Shown one piece after another: positions 12,294-24,206 of a stretch of 64,000 nt of DNA. The notes below the pieces were generated by a model that did not search any database, had not been told where the DNA came from, and was given only the letters and a program-made list of their open reading frames with translations. Positions within the stretch are counted from its first letter, which is position 1, and each line of letters opens with the position of its first letter. A program made the position numbers and the translations under genes. The DNA comes from Omphalotus guepiniiformis (taxonomy: Eukaryota > Basidiomycota > Agaricomycetes > Agaricales > Omphalotaceae), in NCBI GenBank assembly GCA_028554645.1, contig JAQOOI010000029.1, positions 62,001 through 126,000 on the forward strand, given 5' to 3'.

Positions 12294-14561
12294 CATAAGA
12301 AACCCTCCATCGAACTCGTTCGCGTCTTTGGTTGCCGCGCTTACATGCATGTTCCTCCAGAACTTCGTCGCAAGGGTGATCCTGCTATGATTGAGGGGAT
12401 CTTCGTAGGTGTTGAAGAACACACTCTGGGATGGAAGATCCGTGACCTTGCGGGCAAGTACCACATAAGTCGGGATGTAATCTTCGACGAGATGCATTTT
12501 GGCAAACTTGCAAGCCGAGTGGTTACTCGCGCTCTTCCTCCAGCGGATGTTCTACCGACCACCCGTTCGACTCGAGTCAGAACATTGACTGCGAAGGGAA
12601 AGGCTTATCAGGCGAGCCTCGAGTCACGTCGAAAACCTGCCGCACCGTCTGTTGTTGCCGCAGTCTGTGCATTCACAGCTTCCGTGGAAGCTCTTGACGA
12701 TACGTCCTTCATTTCTACTTCCGATTTCCAAATCGAATCTACTGTTCCTTCTTCCTTTTCTTTGCCTGATGTTCCGCCTCTTGACACTAGACTTACTTCT
12801 CTTCTACCTTCTGAATTGGCTCACTCGTCTTCTCTTTTACTGACCGCACGTGCATCTGTTCGTTCACAGTTCGAAGACCTGTCCTTGGATCCGGGTTCGC
12901 TTCGGAATGCCCTTCGTCGATCTGATTCGGCAGTCTGGCGTGATGCACGCCATCAGGAGTTTAATCGTCTCTGGGAGATAGGTGTTTTCTCTAAATGCTC
13001 TCTTCCTGCTGGCCGAAAGGCTATTCCTTTACACTGGGTTCATGTCTGGAAGCATGCCGCTGACGGCTCTCGTGAAAAAGCGAAAGCTCGTGTTGTGGTG
13101 GAGGGCAACAGACAGTTACCTTCTGATTATGACCGCACCTCGTCTCCCACCGCCAACGCCGCAGGTGTTCGGGCATTACTTGCTTATGCTGCGCGCGAGG
13201 ACTGGGAAATTTTTACCTTTGATTTCAAGACTGCATTTTTGAACGCTTCTCTTTCTGAAGACATTTACGTTTCTCAGGTTCCTGACTTCCCCGAAGACGA
13301 TCCCTCCATTGTGTATAAGCTCAATCGTGTGCTCTACGGCCTGAAACAGGCTAGCCATGAATGGTACTACACCTTGCGAGAAGCTTTGGAGGATCTCGGC
13401 TTCGTGGTTTCAGGAGCTGACACTGCTGTTTTTTCTAAATCTTGGCTTTCTCCTCCGCCTAATTCTTCAATCTCAATGCCTGCTGATGGCTCCCCTCTTC
13501 GCATTATCGTGCCTTTTCATGTGGATGATGGCTGTGCTTGCACCAATTCATCTCCAATTTATCTATGGTTACTTTCAATGCTTCGGCTGCGATTCGACGT
13601 CGAAGACCTTGGCCCCATTTCCAAATGGTTGGGCATGCGTGTACGACGCGACCGCGTACGTCGCTTGCTTTGGATTGATCAAGAACCTTATATTCGTGAT
13701 TTGCTTGAATCTTACTCCCTCAAAGACTGCAAACCTTTACCTGTTCCTCTTCGTGTTCACCCTTCAAACCTTCCTCCTGTTTCTCCTGATACTTTGCCTG
13801 GAATTCCCACTGACTCTGCCAAGTTCACGAAGTGGTACCAACGTTTAGTGGGCGAGCTCCTTTATCTTTCTATCATGACTCGCCCCGATATTTGTTTTGC
13901 AGTTATGGCTCTTGCCCAATTTGCTTCCAAGCCGTCTACTGCTCATGGCGTTGCAGCTAAAGGCATTCTTCGTTATCTTTCTGCCACAGCTGACTTTTGC
14001 CTTCAGTATGGGGGTGGAGAACGACACCCATTGACAACTTCTCTCAGACTATCAATTGACGAAGGCTCGGGGCTCTCGGATTCGGACTGGGCTTCGGACT
14101 CGAACGATCGACGAAGCATTAGCGGCTTTGCGATATTTTTCTATGGTGGACTCGTTGCTTGGTCTAGTTCTAAACAAAAAAACCGTCGCTCTTTCTTCAA
14201 CCGAATCCGAATACATGTCACTTACTCATATTCTTAAAACAGCGCTTTGGATTCGTATGTATCTTGTTTTCATTAATCTCCCTGTTCCACGCCCTTTCCC
14301 TTTACTTTCGGACAACCGTTCTTGCATAGACATCGCTACTGGAGATACTGTTTCTAAACGCTCACGCCATATTGACGCTCGCTTTCATTTCATTTGCGAC
14401 CACATTTCTTCTGGGGATTTCTCCGCTACTTGGGTTTCTACTACCGACATGATCGCTGACATTTTTACCAAACCACTCTCTCCCGAACTTCACTACAAGC
14501 ACGTTCGTTCTCTCGGTCTCATTTCTTTTGCACATACATAGTTCTCGTTCATCTGTATTCA

Positions 14562-14572
14562 TTGTGGGGGTG
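14562..14572 (+). other. Polypurine tract of copia element
   Basis: A G-rich run (TTGTGGGGGTG) directly precedes the 3' LTR, where plus-strand priming would start. Confidence 0.6.
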
Positions 14573-14837
14573 TGTTAATCGGTTCCCTTATCATACTATT
14601 ACATTACAATTACATCTTATCTTCACGTGACCTATCCCCAACTTTTTTACCGTCTCTCGACTTTTTTCCTCTTCAGCCTTTTACCATATTGTGCTGAAGA
14701 GGTATGTCTCATATTTTCCACACTCATATCTATACTTACAGTCCTTTTAGTTCTCTGATATAAGTGTTTAGGTATTAATAAAGCCTTTTACCATATTGTG
14801 CTGAAGAGTTCTCTGATATAAGTGTTTAGTATCAACA
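14573..14837 (+). repeat. 3' LTR of copia element
   Basis: It has the same length as the 5' LTR and is identical by eye except for one T-to-C change. It is followed by the TGTTT target duplication. Confidence 0.95.
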
Positions 14838-15006
14838 TGTTTGATCATGTCAAGGCAATAGATAGGCCACCTATACCTAAGGGAATGCCTGTAGGAAGCC
14901 AGAACAAGTCAAATGAGACTGATGGAACTCAATCTGGAGCTAAAGATAGAATGAATGTTGATACTAGGAATGCTATTGTTTATACAAAGCCTCCGCGTGT
15001 TACAAA
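14838..15006 (+). pseudogene. Relic of retrotransposon gag-pol downstream of copia
   Basis: An open frame resumes at the copia target site (residues FDHVKAIDRPPIPKGMPVG onward). It is hydrophilic and runs to about 15000, where a TIR element interrupts it. Its composition resembles the acidic gag tail at 5374-5625, and it may be the same element continued. This is an inference from position and composition only. Confidence 0.4.
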
Positions 15007-17148
15007 CACTTTCTTTTTTCATCTTATCTCATTGTTTGTACATATAGACACTTTTATTATCAGTAGATAGCATCTTAAATTATAGATCTAGGGTTATATT
15101 AAATACACACATAGGTAGCATGATAATCGAGATCAAGCATGTAGACCTCAAGGCGATCACGATCGTTAATGAAAGACTTGAGGTGATCGAACTCATGGTA
15201 GACACACGGTGGATTAGTCAAGGGTTATAGCCCAGGGTTTAGGGTTTTATTCATGTATATAACAAGTCCGTTTAGGTAGATATTTCTTTAGCTTCGATCT
15301 TGTCAATAACTCCTCGAGTTTAGACTTGTACTTAGCATATTCCTTTGTATCGTCTCTTTTCTCAATTCTATTCTCTGCTTTCTCTTACTTGTGTGAAACT
15401 AAGATCTTTGTGTTTGGTTATTTGAATTTGATAACTCGAGTCACTGACACCGTGTAAATCTGAGCCTGATTTCAAGCTTAGAAACTCATTATTCATAGTT
15501 GAGCTTTTTAAAATGCACTAAGGCAAAAGTAGCACAAGGGGGTTTTGAACAAGACAGGTGTTTACTGCACAATCACAACCAATTGACCACAAGATCAAAC
15601 AACCAATTCCAATAACACAACCAGTTCAATTCAACCAACAATAATCTTTATACAATATCACAATAAACACTGGACTATAAACAGACCAGGGCAACTTTAT
15701 GTTTTTTTGGTAGGTTTTCCTTCACAGGCACAATTCACATTATAAAGACGGTTCCCAGCAACCCTGTGACTCTATGGTACTCTCCTGGATTTTCTCTCTC
15801 CAAGTTACTGCCCTTTTATACATACTGCCAGTCCAAAATAAATAAAAACGGAAATTATAGCTAAACTGTCCTGTTTTATATATATACCTATATCTGTGTA
15901 TGTAAGTTGTAAGTATCTGTGTCAAGTATGTCCATTACTACTTGTTATAGATCTATTTTACGAGGCAAACCTTAAAAATGTGTTTTTATTCCATTATTTT
16001 TATTGTGAGCAATATTCACTTTATTTCATTTTTACGGATTTCCTTGATATTTCTCGGGCATCCGGGTTCCATAGGATTAATCACCTGATAAAATTTACAA
16101 CCATCAAAGTATCACATTGTTTCATCCAAGGAGCTCCTTCAATTCAGTAGTATTCCGAGAAATTTTACTGATCGAGTTTTTACATCTCCTAACCAGTTTC
16201 TTGGCAAGCATTTTACACCAGACAATTAATCAAAGCAAATTTCCTCGATCAACTTTTGTTCCTGGCGATTAATTAAGGAGTAAATATCCCAGAACTATTC
16301 TAGATCCATTATTTCAGCTTTATTTCGTGTCCCATCCATTTTTAGTTTCCACCAGGTTTTTAATCTTTATTGACTGGAGGAAAATGTTCCCCTAATAATT
16401 ATATGATGCAATTGACGTTGTGATGTTAGAGTTCCCGTTACAAGATTGGGTGAGTCTGATTCAACAGTGGATGGCCATTGAACAATTCTCTACATCACAA
16501 CTAGACTGACTAGCCTAGAACCTTGATACACAGTCTGTACCGTAGGTAATAGAACATGCTTTATTACTCAATCACAACACATTTTGATTGACAAGGTGGG
16601 CACCTTTCAACCCTCTATATCCATCACTGCAAATACCTAAAATGATTAAACACTAGGCTTTTAATGCAGGTGCCGAAAATTGGTGCATCACCGGTAATCG
16701 ATGTCAGTGACTTGAGTTATCAAACCCAAATAACAAAACACAAAGTCTTAGTTTCACATGAAAAGGAGGAAAGCAGAGATTAGAACCGAGAAGAGAAACA
16801 ATACAAGAAAGTATGCTAAGTACAAGTCTAAACTCGAGGAGTTATTGACAAGATTGAAGCTAAAGAAATATCTACCTAAGTGGACTTGTTATATATGTAA
16901 ATAAAACCCTAAACCCTGGGCTATAACCCTTGACTAATCCACCATGTGTCTACCATGAGTTTGATTGCCTCAAGTATTTCATTTATGATTGTGATTGCCT
17001 TGAGGACTACATGCTTGATCTCAATTATCATGCTACCTATATGTGTATTTAATATAACCCTAGATCTATAACTTAAGATGCTATCTACTGATAATAAAAG
17101 TGTCTATATGTACAAACAATGAGATAAAATGAAAAAAAGAAACTGTTC
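15007..17148. mobile_element. 2.1-kb element with about 440-bp terminal inverted repeats
   Basis: About 15007-15450 is matched in reverse by about 16707-17148. Both outer ends read TTTCTTTTTT followed by CATYTTATCTCATTG, with a few percent difference between arms. The inside (15450-16707) is AT-rich, with scattered stops and no recognisable transposase. No clear target duplication was found, so it could be a non-autonomous DNA transposon, a foldback element, or two oppositely oriented copies of one repeat. Confidence 0.75.
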
Positions 17149-17910
17149 ATAAAAGTTGAAGGATGTTGATGTTTTTGTATATGTCTGGGTTCAGGAAGTT
17201 AAGGGCAAGAGAAGGGGGAAAGGTTAGTTGGGAGAGCAGGAGAGATATCTATCTATTACACTTTGGGTCCCGTGACAAGTCAACATAGGTTATTCAGTTT
17301 TGGATTTGCAAATCAGTTTTTCACTGGTTCCACTTCTGCTCAAAATTGCTATTGAACTTATCTACTTCTTTTTGTGTCTGTTGCTTCATTATGTTCTATT
17401 GTTCTACTCATTGCTATGGTACTTACCCTGTCCTTATTCACATCTTCACAGTCATACTCACACCTTGGTTCATGATAACTATACATGGATACTGTTTTGT
17501 CTTTCTTGCTGTCAACTGTCTTTGTTCTGGACTTGCCTTGTTGAAAATTGGTTCCAAGTTTACATGTTCATGCTGAATAGTTGCAGAGAGATCAGACTGC
17601 AGTGTTGTGTCAGGGCTGTTACAATGAACATTGGTCAGGTTTAATAGCAGAATGTATTACCAGTTGATCAGCATATATCACATTCAATAATCAACAGAAA
17701 GGTCACTACAAAAGTATAAAAAACATGGAAAGAAGTCAAGAGACCAAGAAAAAAATTGACAGGTTTGTCAAAAGATGTATACTGTTACAAGATAGAATTA
17801 CAGGGTAGAAGATCCTTCACTTACTACTAAAGCCATGTGAGAATTTTCCTGGCAGTTTTGCACCTGATGCTAGAAGAAGCTTCATAGGTTTATGCCCTTC
17901 TAGCTGCTGC
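17149..17910. other. Intergenic, AT-rich, with decayed ankyrin tail
   Basis: 17149-17820 shows no supported gene; the Leu/Cys/Tyr-rich frames at 17300-17644 look like chance. About 17822-17910 (minus strand) continues the ankyrin-repeat sequence of the neighbouring gene beyond its stop codon, with one frameshift (residues GHKPMKLLLASGAKL can be read). The repeat array was therefore longer once. Confidence 0.6.
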
Positions 17911-20900
17911 TCACAAGGCATTTCCATAAAAGCAACCTTGGGCATTGACATCTGCATCTGAGTTCAGAAGAAGCTTCACCACAGAGTCATGCCCCCCAGA
18001 AGCTGCTGCTTGCAGGGCATATCCATGTAAACCACCTTGGGCCTTAACATCTGCTCCTGAGTCTAGAAGAAGCTCCACCACAGATTCATGCCCCCCATAA
18101 GCTGCTTGCAGAGCATATCCATATTGACCACCTAGGGCATTGACATCTGCTCCTGAGTCTAGAAGAAGCTTCACCACAGATTCATGCCCCCCAGAAGCTG
18201 CTGCTTGCAGAGCATATATATAGAAGCCACCTTGGGCCTTGACATCTGCACCTGAGTCTAGAAGAAGCTTCACCACAGATTCATGCCCCCCAGAAGCTGC
18301 TGCTTGCAGAGCATATCCATATTGACCACCTAGGGCATTGACATCTGCACCTGAGTCTAGAAGAAGCTCCACCACAGATTCATGCCCCCCAGAAGCTGCT
18401 GCTTGCAGAGCATATCCATATTGACCACCTAGGGCATTGACATCTGCTCCTGAGTCTAGAAGAAGCTTCACCACAGATTCATGCCCCCAAGAAGCTGCTG
18501 CTTGCAGAGTATATCCATAGAAGCCACCTTGGGCCTTGACATCTGCACCTGAGTCTAGAAGAAGCTTCACCACAGATTCATGCCCCCCATAAGCTGCTGC
18601 TTGCAAAGCATATCCATAGAAGCCACCTTGGGCCTTGACATCTGCACCTGAGTCTAGAAGAAGCTTCTCCACAGATTCATGCCCCCCATAAGCTGCTGCT
18701 TGCAGAGCATATCTATAGAAACCACCTTGGGCCTTGACATCTGCACCTGAGTCTAGAAGAAGCTTCACCATGGATTCATGCCCCCCATAAGCTGCTGCTT
18801 GCAGAGCATATCCAAATACACCACCTAGGGCCTTGACATCTGCACCTGAGTCTAGAAGAAGCTCCACCACAGGTTCTTGCCTGTTATAAGCTGCTGCTTG
18901 CAGAGCATATCCATATTGACCACCTTCTGCATTGACATCTGCACCTGAGTCTAGAAGTAGCTTCACCACAGATTTATGCCCCCAAAAAGCTGCTGCTTGC
19001 AGAGCATATCCATATTCACCACCTTGGGCCTTAACATCTGCACCTGAGTCTAGAAGAAGCTTTATCACAGATTTATGTCCCTTATAAGCTGCTGCTTGCA
19101 GAGCATATCTATAGAAGCCACCTTGGGCCTTGACATCTGCACCTGAGTCTAGAAGAAGCTTCACCACAGATTTATGCCCCTTATAAGCTGCTGCATGCAG
19201 GGCATTTCCATATAAACCACCTTGGGCATTGACATCTGCATCTGATGCTAGAAGAAGCTTCACCATAGATTCATGACCATTAGCAGCTGCTGCTTGTAGA
19301 ATAGTGCCATAGTAATTCCCATGAAAATGATTGATCTTTGTATCTAATGCTAGAAAGTGCTTTACCACCTCCTCCAATCCATGAGAAGCTGCAAATATTA
19401 TTGGTGCCTCCTCCTCTAGCACCCATCTCCATACTTTCCAAGTCCTCATCCAATTACTCCATGCAGGCTCTTGAAAGAGCTGAATACAGAGATGGGCCAG
19501 TATAGAGTCTACTACAGAGATATTTTCTCTATGCTGAATCCAGAATACTGCTGCATAGTCTGCCAAAGGCCACATAGTTGATGATGCATTATGTTCTGCA
19601 TAGTAGTGTTGCAAATAAAGAAGACAAGTCTGAGTTATAACTTGATGAGCCAATTGATCATGGATCTGAAAGAATGCTGGAGGTGTAACTGTGTAAGTGC
19701 AGCTCAAGAATTCCTTTACTGAGTGATGAGCTAACTGAACCACCTCTTCAGAGGAGATAGTAATCAACACAGAACCAACAATCTGATGAAGCCTCTGTAA
19801 AAGTCCACTTTCTCGCTTCACTGGATTGAATGTCTGTTTCTCCAAGTCAACTGTCAGAATCTCTTGACACTGAAGGATAGACAGTGGCTTAAATGAGAAT
19901 GTCAGCCATTGAAGAAGAATTTTTGCATCCTCTTTATGGAACTTCTTGATTTTGATGAGTTGTTCTGAATAAGTTTGCGCCAGTGTTTCTGGCAGTGTCT
20001 TCAATACTTCTCTCAATGCCTTCTGAGTTCCACACTCTTCAAGTGTAGTCATTTGACATTCAACCCAACGAAATCTGAGCATAAAACTTAGTAACCTATT
20101 ACTCCTGAGTCAAACACACAACTCACACTCCATCTGCTTTTGCTAGAAGATATTCTTTCACTTCTGCCTCAAGATAGGCATGACCATCCACTACTGGTAG
20201 CTCCTTGATTGCAGTATCAAGATACATGCTAATGTCATTGTTGACAATATTGGGTTCAAGATGAACAACGAATGTGTTCTCCCAGTTTGGGCCTAAATAG
20301 CGACAAGTGATAAGAATATGGATATTGCCCACAGTGAACAATTTCTCCACAAATCTTTTCACTTGTTTCTGCTCTTTGTCTGTGCACTCATCCAAGGCAT
20401 CCATGACAATATATATAGGGACAGTGGTTGCCCATTGCCTAAGCAGGACATTCAAAACTTTATCAATGTCCTGAATGGATGGCTCTTCAAAGATATTTTT
20501 TCTGTCTTTAAACATGTGTTCCAGCTCAGATGGAACTCCCTGGAAGTGCATAGTCCCCTGTGCTAACAAGGATAAGAGACAACCTCGATAAGTCCCCTTT
20601 GATTCAGTGCGTGAATCAAAGTAGTGGACCAGAAGTATAGAGGTGTGATCAAAAGAGTTCAGAAGCTCCTGAATGATATTAGTGCTACAAGAATATCACT
20701 TAGCTGTTATTGAAGATATTTGAGTAATCATACCATAAGAATGTTTTGCCAGAGCCAGCTACAAGAATATTAGCAGATGTGCTTATCATTAAGTATAATA
20801 ACTTTACCTTTTCCTTGCATCCACAATAATCCTGGGTTCTGTTTCCAATTGATGAATGGTGTATCTGCAAGAAACCAGAGACCAGTTCCTTTCTGTATTT

Positions 20901-21002
20901 CATCTCTGGCAGCATAGAAGTTGGGGGAAGGATCTGGAGCTTTGAGCCATTGCAAAATCTTAGACTTGATGTCAGGAGCTAAGTAACAGTTGTTAATGAT
21001 AT
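17911..21002 (-). CDS. NACHT-ankyrin STAND NTPase (fungal NLR-like)
   Basis: This is probably an intracellular innate-immune or self/non-self receptor. Frame-compatible exons are 21002-20808, 20758-20734 (25-nt mini-exon), 20684-20127 and 20074-17911. The NACHT domain shows the P-loop GKAGSGKT, split by an intron after GK, then Walker B IYIVMDALDEC. The usual fungal linker ADGVFRWVECQM follows. Next come about 15 ankyrin repeats of 33 residues, consensus YALQAAAxGGHESVVKLL then LDSGADVxAQGG. One repeat lacks an Ala (near 18100). The array ends in TGA exactly where the consensus codes the Gln of ALQAAA. Upstream, an open stretch at about 21020-21120 encodes NASNFTIHDGHF, like the N-terminus of related agaric proteins, but its splice to 21002 is unclear, so the true start is not fixed. 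Confidence 0.88.
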
Positions 21003-22363
21003 CTGTATGAATTTGATTGTGGACATACAACTAGCAGTATAGTACAGATCACGACCAGCAGCCAGGAAATGGCCATCATGGATGGTAAAGTTTGAGGCAT
21101 TTGGTAGCAGATTTACCCTAGATATAAGTTTTAGTACAGTGGATATACATAGCATCATAAATGACACACCTAGGTCCACTAGAGCTATCACCTGTGCTTG
21201 TCATTGTGCTTTGAGGGCTTATAAAATTGTCTTCTGTACAGACAGCATCTTCTCAGTGTGCAATAGGCTAGATCAGCAGTGGGAGGGTTTTACCGTGCAG
21301 CAGTATACGCAGTTGAAGCTTGGTGAAGGAAGGAAAGAAAGAGACGACCCGTGTTCATTCAAACAAGGCTGTTTGACCCCCAACAGCTTCTCGGCATTCT
21401 CCAGACACGACCACATGTTGGCCCTCAATATCATTGCAATTCAATATCTAGCGCCTGCTTTGGGTCACCTCCAGGTCAAGGATACGAGTGCTCATTTGTT
21501 TGCGGTTCTATCTACACTATAGTACTTCTCAGCTGCGACATATGACAATAATAATCATCGCGTTCTGCAACTTGACCCATCCGTGAGTCTTGAGTTGAGG
21601 TCAGGCGCACGATTGGCGCTGGCACCAGTAACTTGGCCAGAAGAACACCTGACAAGAATAGATCAGTCCCATTTGTCACATCAATACTGCTCTCCCCGAA
21701 ATCCTCATGAACACAGTTCATATCGCAAGTCGGTGTTGAGAATATTGAAGCTCGTAAACTTACTTCTTTCTCTATCGTTCTCCGTAGCAGGGTTCAGTGT
21801 CACGGTCGTCCATCCATCTCTCACTCGATGTTGTCCCCTCTGCAACCCGATCATAAATAATCCTCGCTAACAACAGTATCCTTGTCCACATATATTCTCC
21901 GCCCAGGTATCGATCTCTGCCTGCACAGCTCGTATCACGCACTCACATGTCCACTGAATTTCAAGTCGATCACTGAAGCTCGAGTCGAGAGGTAGAAGTT
22001 CGGGCTTGGGGGTGTCACGTCAGCATTAGGTGTACCCGTCATCGAACGGGAAAGGTACTGAGCTTGAACGGACATGGTGCGAGGTGCGAGGTGTACGGCG
22101 TGTTGAGATGGAGGTAAGGGACGTTCGAGAGTATGAACGCAAACGAGCGGGAAGCTATAAGCGCTCGAATGACTGGTTTATGCGGGGGTGAATCTTCTGT
22201 GCGGTTCAGAGCGACAGAAAAGCTAGCCACTGGCGGAGGCACTGGCAGTCTATAAGCTTTGGGGAGCAACAACCTCGTGGGGTTGATCCCACCACACTTT
22301 ATATCATGCTTTACTCCGTGTCTGTCTGTGCAACACCAACACCAGCAGCGCCGGCTCCTGCAT
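21003..22363. other. Upstream region of NACHT gene, no firm gene
   Basis: 21003-21200 probably holds the first exon or exons of the NACHT gene. The rest has only short frames without family signatures on either strand. No repeat or RNA gene was seen. Confidence 0.5.
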
Positions 22364-23035
22364 TCAGGCAAATCTGCGATAGCCACGGGTGACGAGGTCG
22401 GTATTAGGCAGCTTGCTTGCATCCCGATCTCGCCCGCAGGCATACCAGTGATGTGCGGAGACCTGGTCGGGAAAGTGAGCTGACGGAGTTGAGAACTCAG
22501 CGCTCAAGGGGTGTAGCAATACACGGAAGGACTTGCTGAAGCGGGTGAGAACAAAATGGAACCAGATTTGCGCCTCCAAGTATATCTTCCATCGCTGCTC
22601 CGTTCCTTTGATATCCTCCCGTGCGATAGCCTCCTCTATTCCCACTTTCCGCCCTTCTCGAATTTCGTATCCCCACATATATTCACCTCTACAGCCTCTC
22701 CCTCCATTTCGAGTCCCATAACCATCTTCTCCATGCCTCCTCCGAACACCGTTGTACACCGCCGGTTTCGATCCGTATTTGCGCTCCATAGCTGCAGCCT
22801 CCTTCTCCACGTTCAAGTCGTCAAGGTATCTGCGCAGACCGTGACATTGCTTCCGAATGAAATACGTGACGGGGCCTGTGGCGGAGAAGACATCTGCGAC
22901 GTTTTTTTGTTCCGTTTGAAGAAATTCTGTAGGAGGGATGTTTAGTATTGGACTAGTATAATCAAAGAATGACAGAAACAAAAAGGTGGTGAAAGATGAA
23001 TAGCCCAACCAAGACGAAGACTCCCGAGAGATCAT
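22364..23035 (-). CDS. Hypothetical 223-aa frame, possibly a repeat relic
   Basis: A single open frame of 223 codons begins MISRESSSWLGYSS, with a hydrophobic stretch near residues 12-27 that could be a signal or anchor. The middle (residues about 44-98, NVADVFSATGPVTYF onward) is related in sequence to the minus strand of 26942-27090, where the copy carries a stop. The C-terminal half is rich in Arg and Gly and not protein-like. I do not recognise the family. It may be a fragment of a dispersed gene or repeat rather than a working gene. Confidence 0.25.
   Translation of the reverse strand: MISRESSSWLGYSSFTTFLFLSFFDYTSPILNIPPTEFLQTEQKNVADVFSATGPVTYFIRKQCHGLRRYLDDLNVEKEAAAMERKYGSKPAVYNGVRRRHGEDGYGTRNGGRGCRGEYMWGYEIREGRKVGIEEAIAREDIKGTEQRWKIYLEAQIWFHFVLTRFSKSFRVLLHPLSAEFSTPSAHFPDQVSAHHWYACGRDRDASKLPNTDLVTRGYRRFA
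22735..22905. repeat. Diverged repeat, copy 1 (pair with 26942-27090)
   Basis: About 150 bp here aligns by eye, in the same orientation and at roughly two-thirds identity, with 26942-27090. Shared blocks include ACACCGCCGGTTTCG, TTTGCGCTCCA and TATCTGCGCA. The second copy replaces the 3' end of the dynamin-like pseudogene. Confidence 0.65.
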
Positions 23036-24206
23036 GAAAGCAAGTAAACGTCTCTTTCGCTATCGAGAGACGGACTCTTGTCAAATAGCAAAGAAAATAA
23101 AGGCACTCACGCTACTATTCACTGCATCCGCCATTCCAGTCATTTGTACTGCACCATTAGTGCGACAGCGGCGAGTATACCGGCAAAGTGAATGTTAACT
23201 TCCAATACGAGTTGACTGCGCTCAAGACCGGTAAGCCTGTACTCGATACAGCTGTAGTCGTGCCTTGTGGACCAAGCAGTGGCAGAGGTTGGACATGCAG
23301 TTCGAAAGAAGAGTAAATACGAGTTTTCTCGATCTCAAATATTCCTGGGTCGATTTGGGCAATACTTTATTAGCCACATCAAATCCAAACTTCTTTCAAC
23401 AACTCACCGATTGCTCAGTCTGTCTCTGCATCTTTCAGTCATCGAGGAAAAGGTGTTGAATTCAGTGTTGACCACGTCTGACCGACTCTGACGTTCGAAT
23501 CGAAGACTCCGACTTCATGTCGCGATTGAATCATAAAGACATTCACGAAAACGGGGTAGATGTACAAGAAAGAGGATGTTTGTGGATGTCGCCATCGACG
23601 CTGAGGAATTTACGGCCCGGGCTTCAATGGACGAGCCTGACTGAGGCTGGACTGAGGTTCTCCGAACCTTAGCGTTGCTCCATTTCTATTATTTTATGAT
23701 ATTCATTGTAGATCCTCCAAAAACTTGCTTCGTACACGGTCTTACGGGATTATTGTGGCGTTTGAGGTTTTTAAATTCTTCTTTACATTTTTTTTCTCGT
23801 TCCCTGATCTTGTTTCCATTTGTAGGTGGTCGACTGCTGTGGAACCGTCATTTCGGCCTTGAGTTTGCAAGCGCTTGAAGCTTGAACGCTTGGGCGTTGA
23901 GCAACACTATTGGACCGGATAACCGCCATATCTTGCAATCACGAAACAGTCCAGAGCGCAAGTGGCTTGAAACTAAGTTCATATTGTTTTCTACATCATA
24001 TTGCTCTCAGGTTATTGAAAACATTTGATCCATTTATTTTTTTGTTTCCATTCCACCAGATGTCCGGCCTCGTACCACAAAATAGGATCCTCATAGGGTC
24101 GTACTGATGCTCCCTAAAGACCCTTCCACCTTCCTGTATTAGGCGCTAGGCTTCTTTGACTTATAAAAGGATTCGAACCTCAAATAAAAGCTCCCTCGCT
24201 ACTGCC
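23036..24206. other. Intergenic, no firm gene
   Basis: No gene is supported. A 43-codon plus-strand stretch at about 23163-23310 has a codon-like third-base pattern (DSGEYTGKVNVNFQYELTAL), but a stop precedes it and no exon partners were found. The last 60 bp are the presumed promoter of the dynamin-like gene. Confidence 0.45.

Larger units (their letters stand above)
7248..14541 (+). pseudogene. Copia gag-pol polyprotein, interrupted and frameshifted
   Basis: The first part (7248-10103) holds a Pro/Ser/Thr-rich N-terminus, a gag region, a degenerate Cys cluster (CTGCGG...CRDCK) and a protease with the active-site block LLDSAATHHV. A pre-integrase zinc region follows (YHERLAHGG...CSDCLLGKH), then an integrase core with the expected D, D and E in LVLMDTCG, QADRAGEF and NGKIERY. 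The frame is cut at the codons for YHK by the 2.2-kb insert and resumes at about 12294. The second part carries the end of integrase, RVT_2 reverse transcriptase with TFDFKTAFLNA and the catalytic FHVDDG (usually YVDD), YGLKQASHEWY, and RNase H. A one-base loss in an A-run near 14176-14182 shifts the last 120 codons (ALSSTESEYMSL...DIFTKPL) to another frame, ending at 14541. The copy cannot make full Pol. Confidence 0.93.
6886..14837 (+). mobile_element. Ty1/copia LTR retrotransposon with nested insertion
   Basis: The element is bounded by two 265-bp direct LTRs (6886-7150 and 14573-14837), which start TGTTAATCGG and end TATCAACA. Both sides carry the 5-bp target duplication TGTTT (6881-6885 and 14838-14842). 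Read by eye, the LTRs differ at one position only (ACCTATTCCC versus ACCTATCCCC), so the insertion is recent. Inside is one gag-pol frame in the copia order: gag, protease, integrase, reverse transcriptase, RNase H. A 2.2-kb TIR element disrupts the end of the integrase region, and a one-base frameshift lies in RNase H. Without the nested insert the element would be about 5.7 kb. It landed in older retrotransposon sequence; its right flank continues as a gag-like open frame. Confidence 0.95.

Noticed and set aside
17300..17644. 114-codon Leu/Cys-rich frame
   Set aside because: Composition reflects CT-rich DNA; a second frame overlaps it; no membrane-protein pattern that I recognise.
23163..23310. 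Coding-like 43-codon stretch (DSGEYTGKVNVNFQYELTAL)
   Set aside because: It is preceded by a stop, has no joinable exons, and I do not know the family; too short to call.
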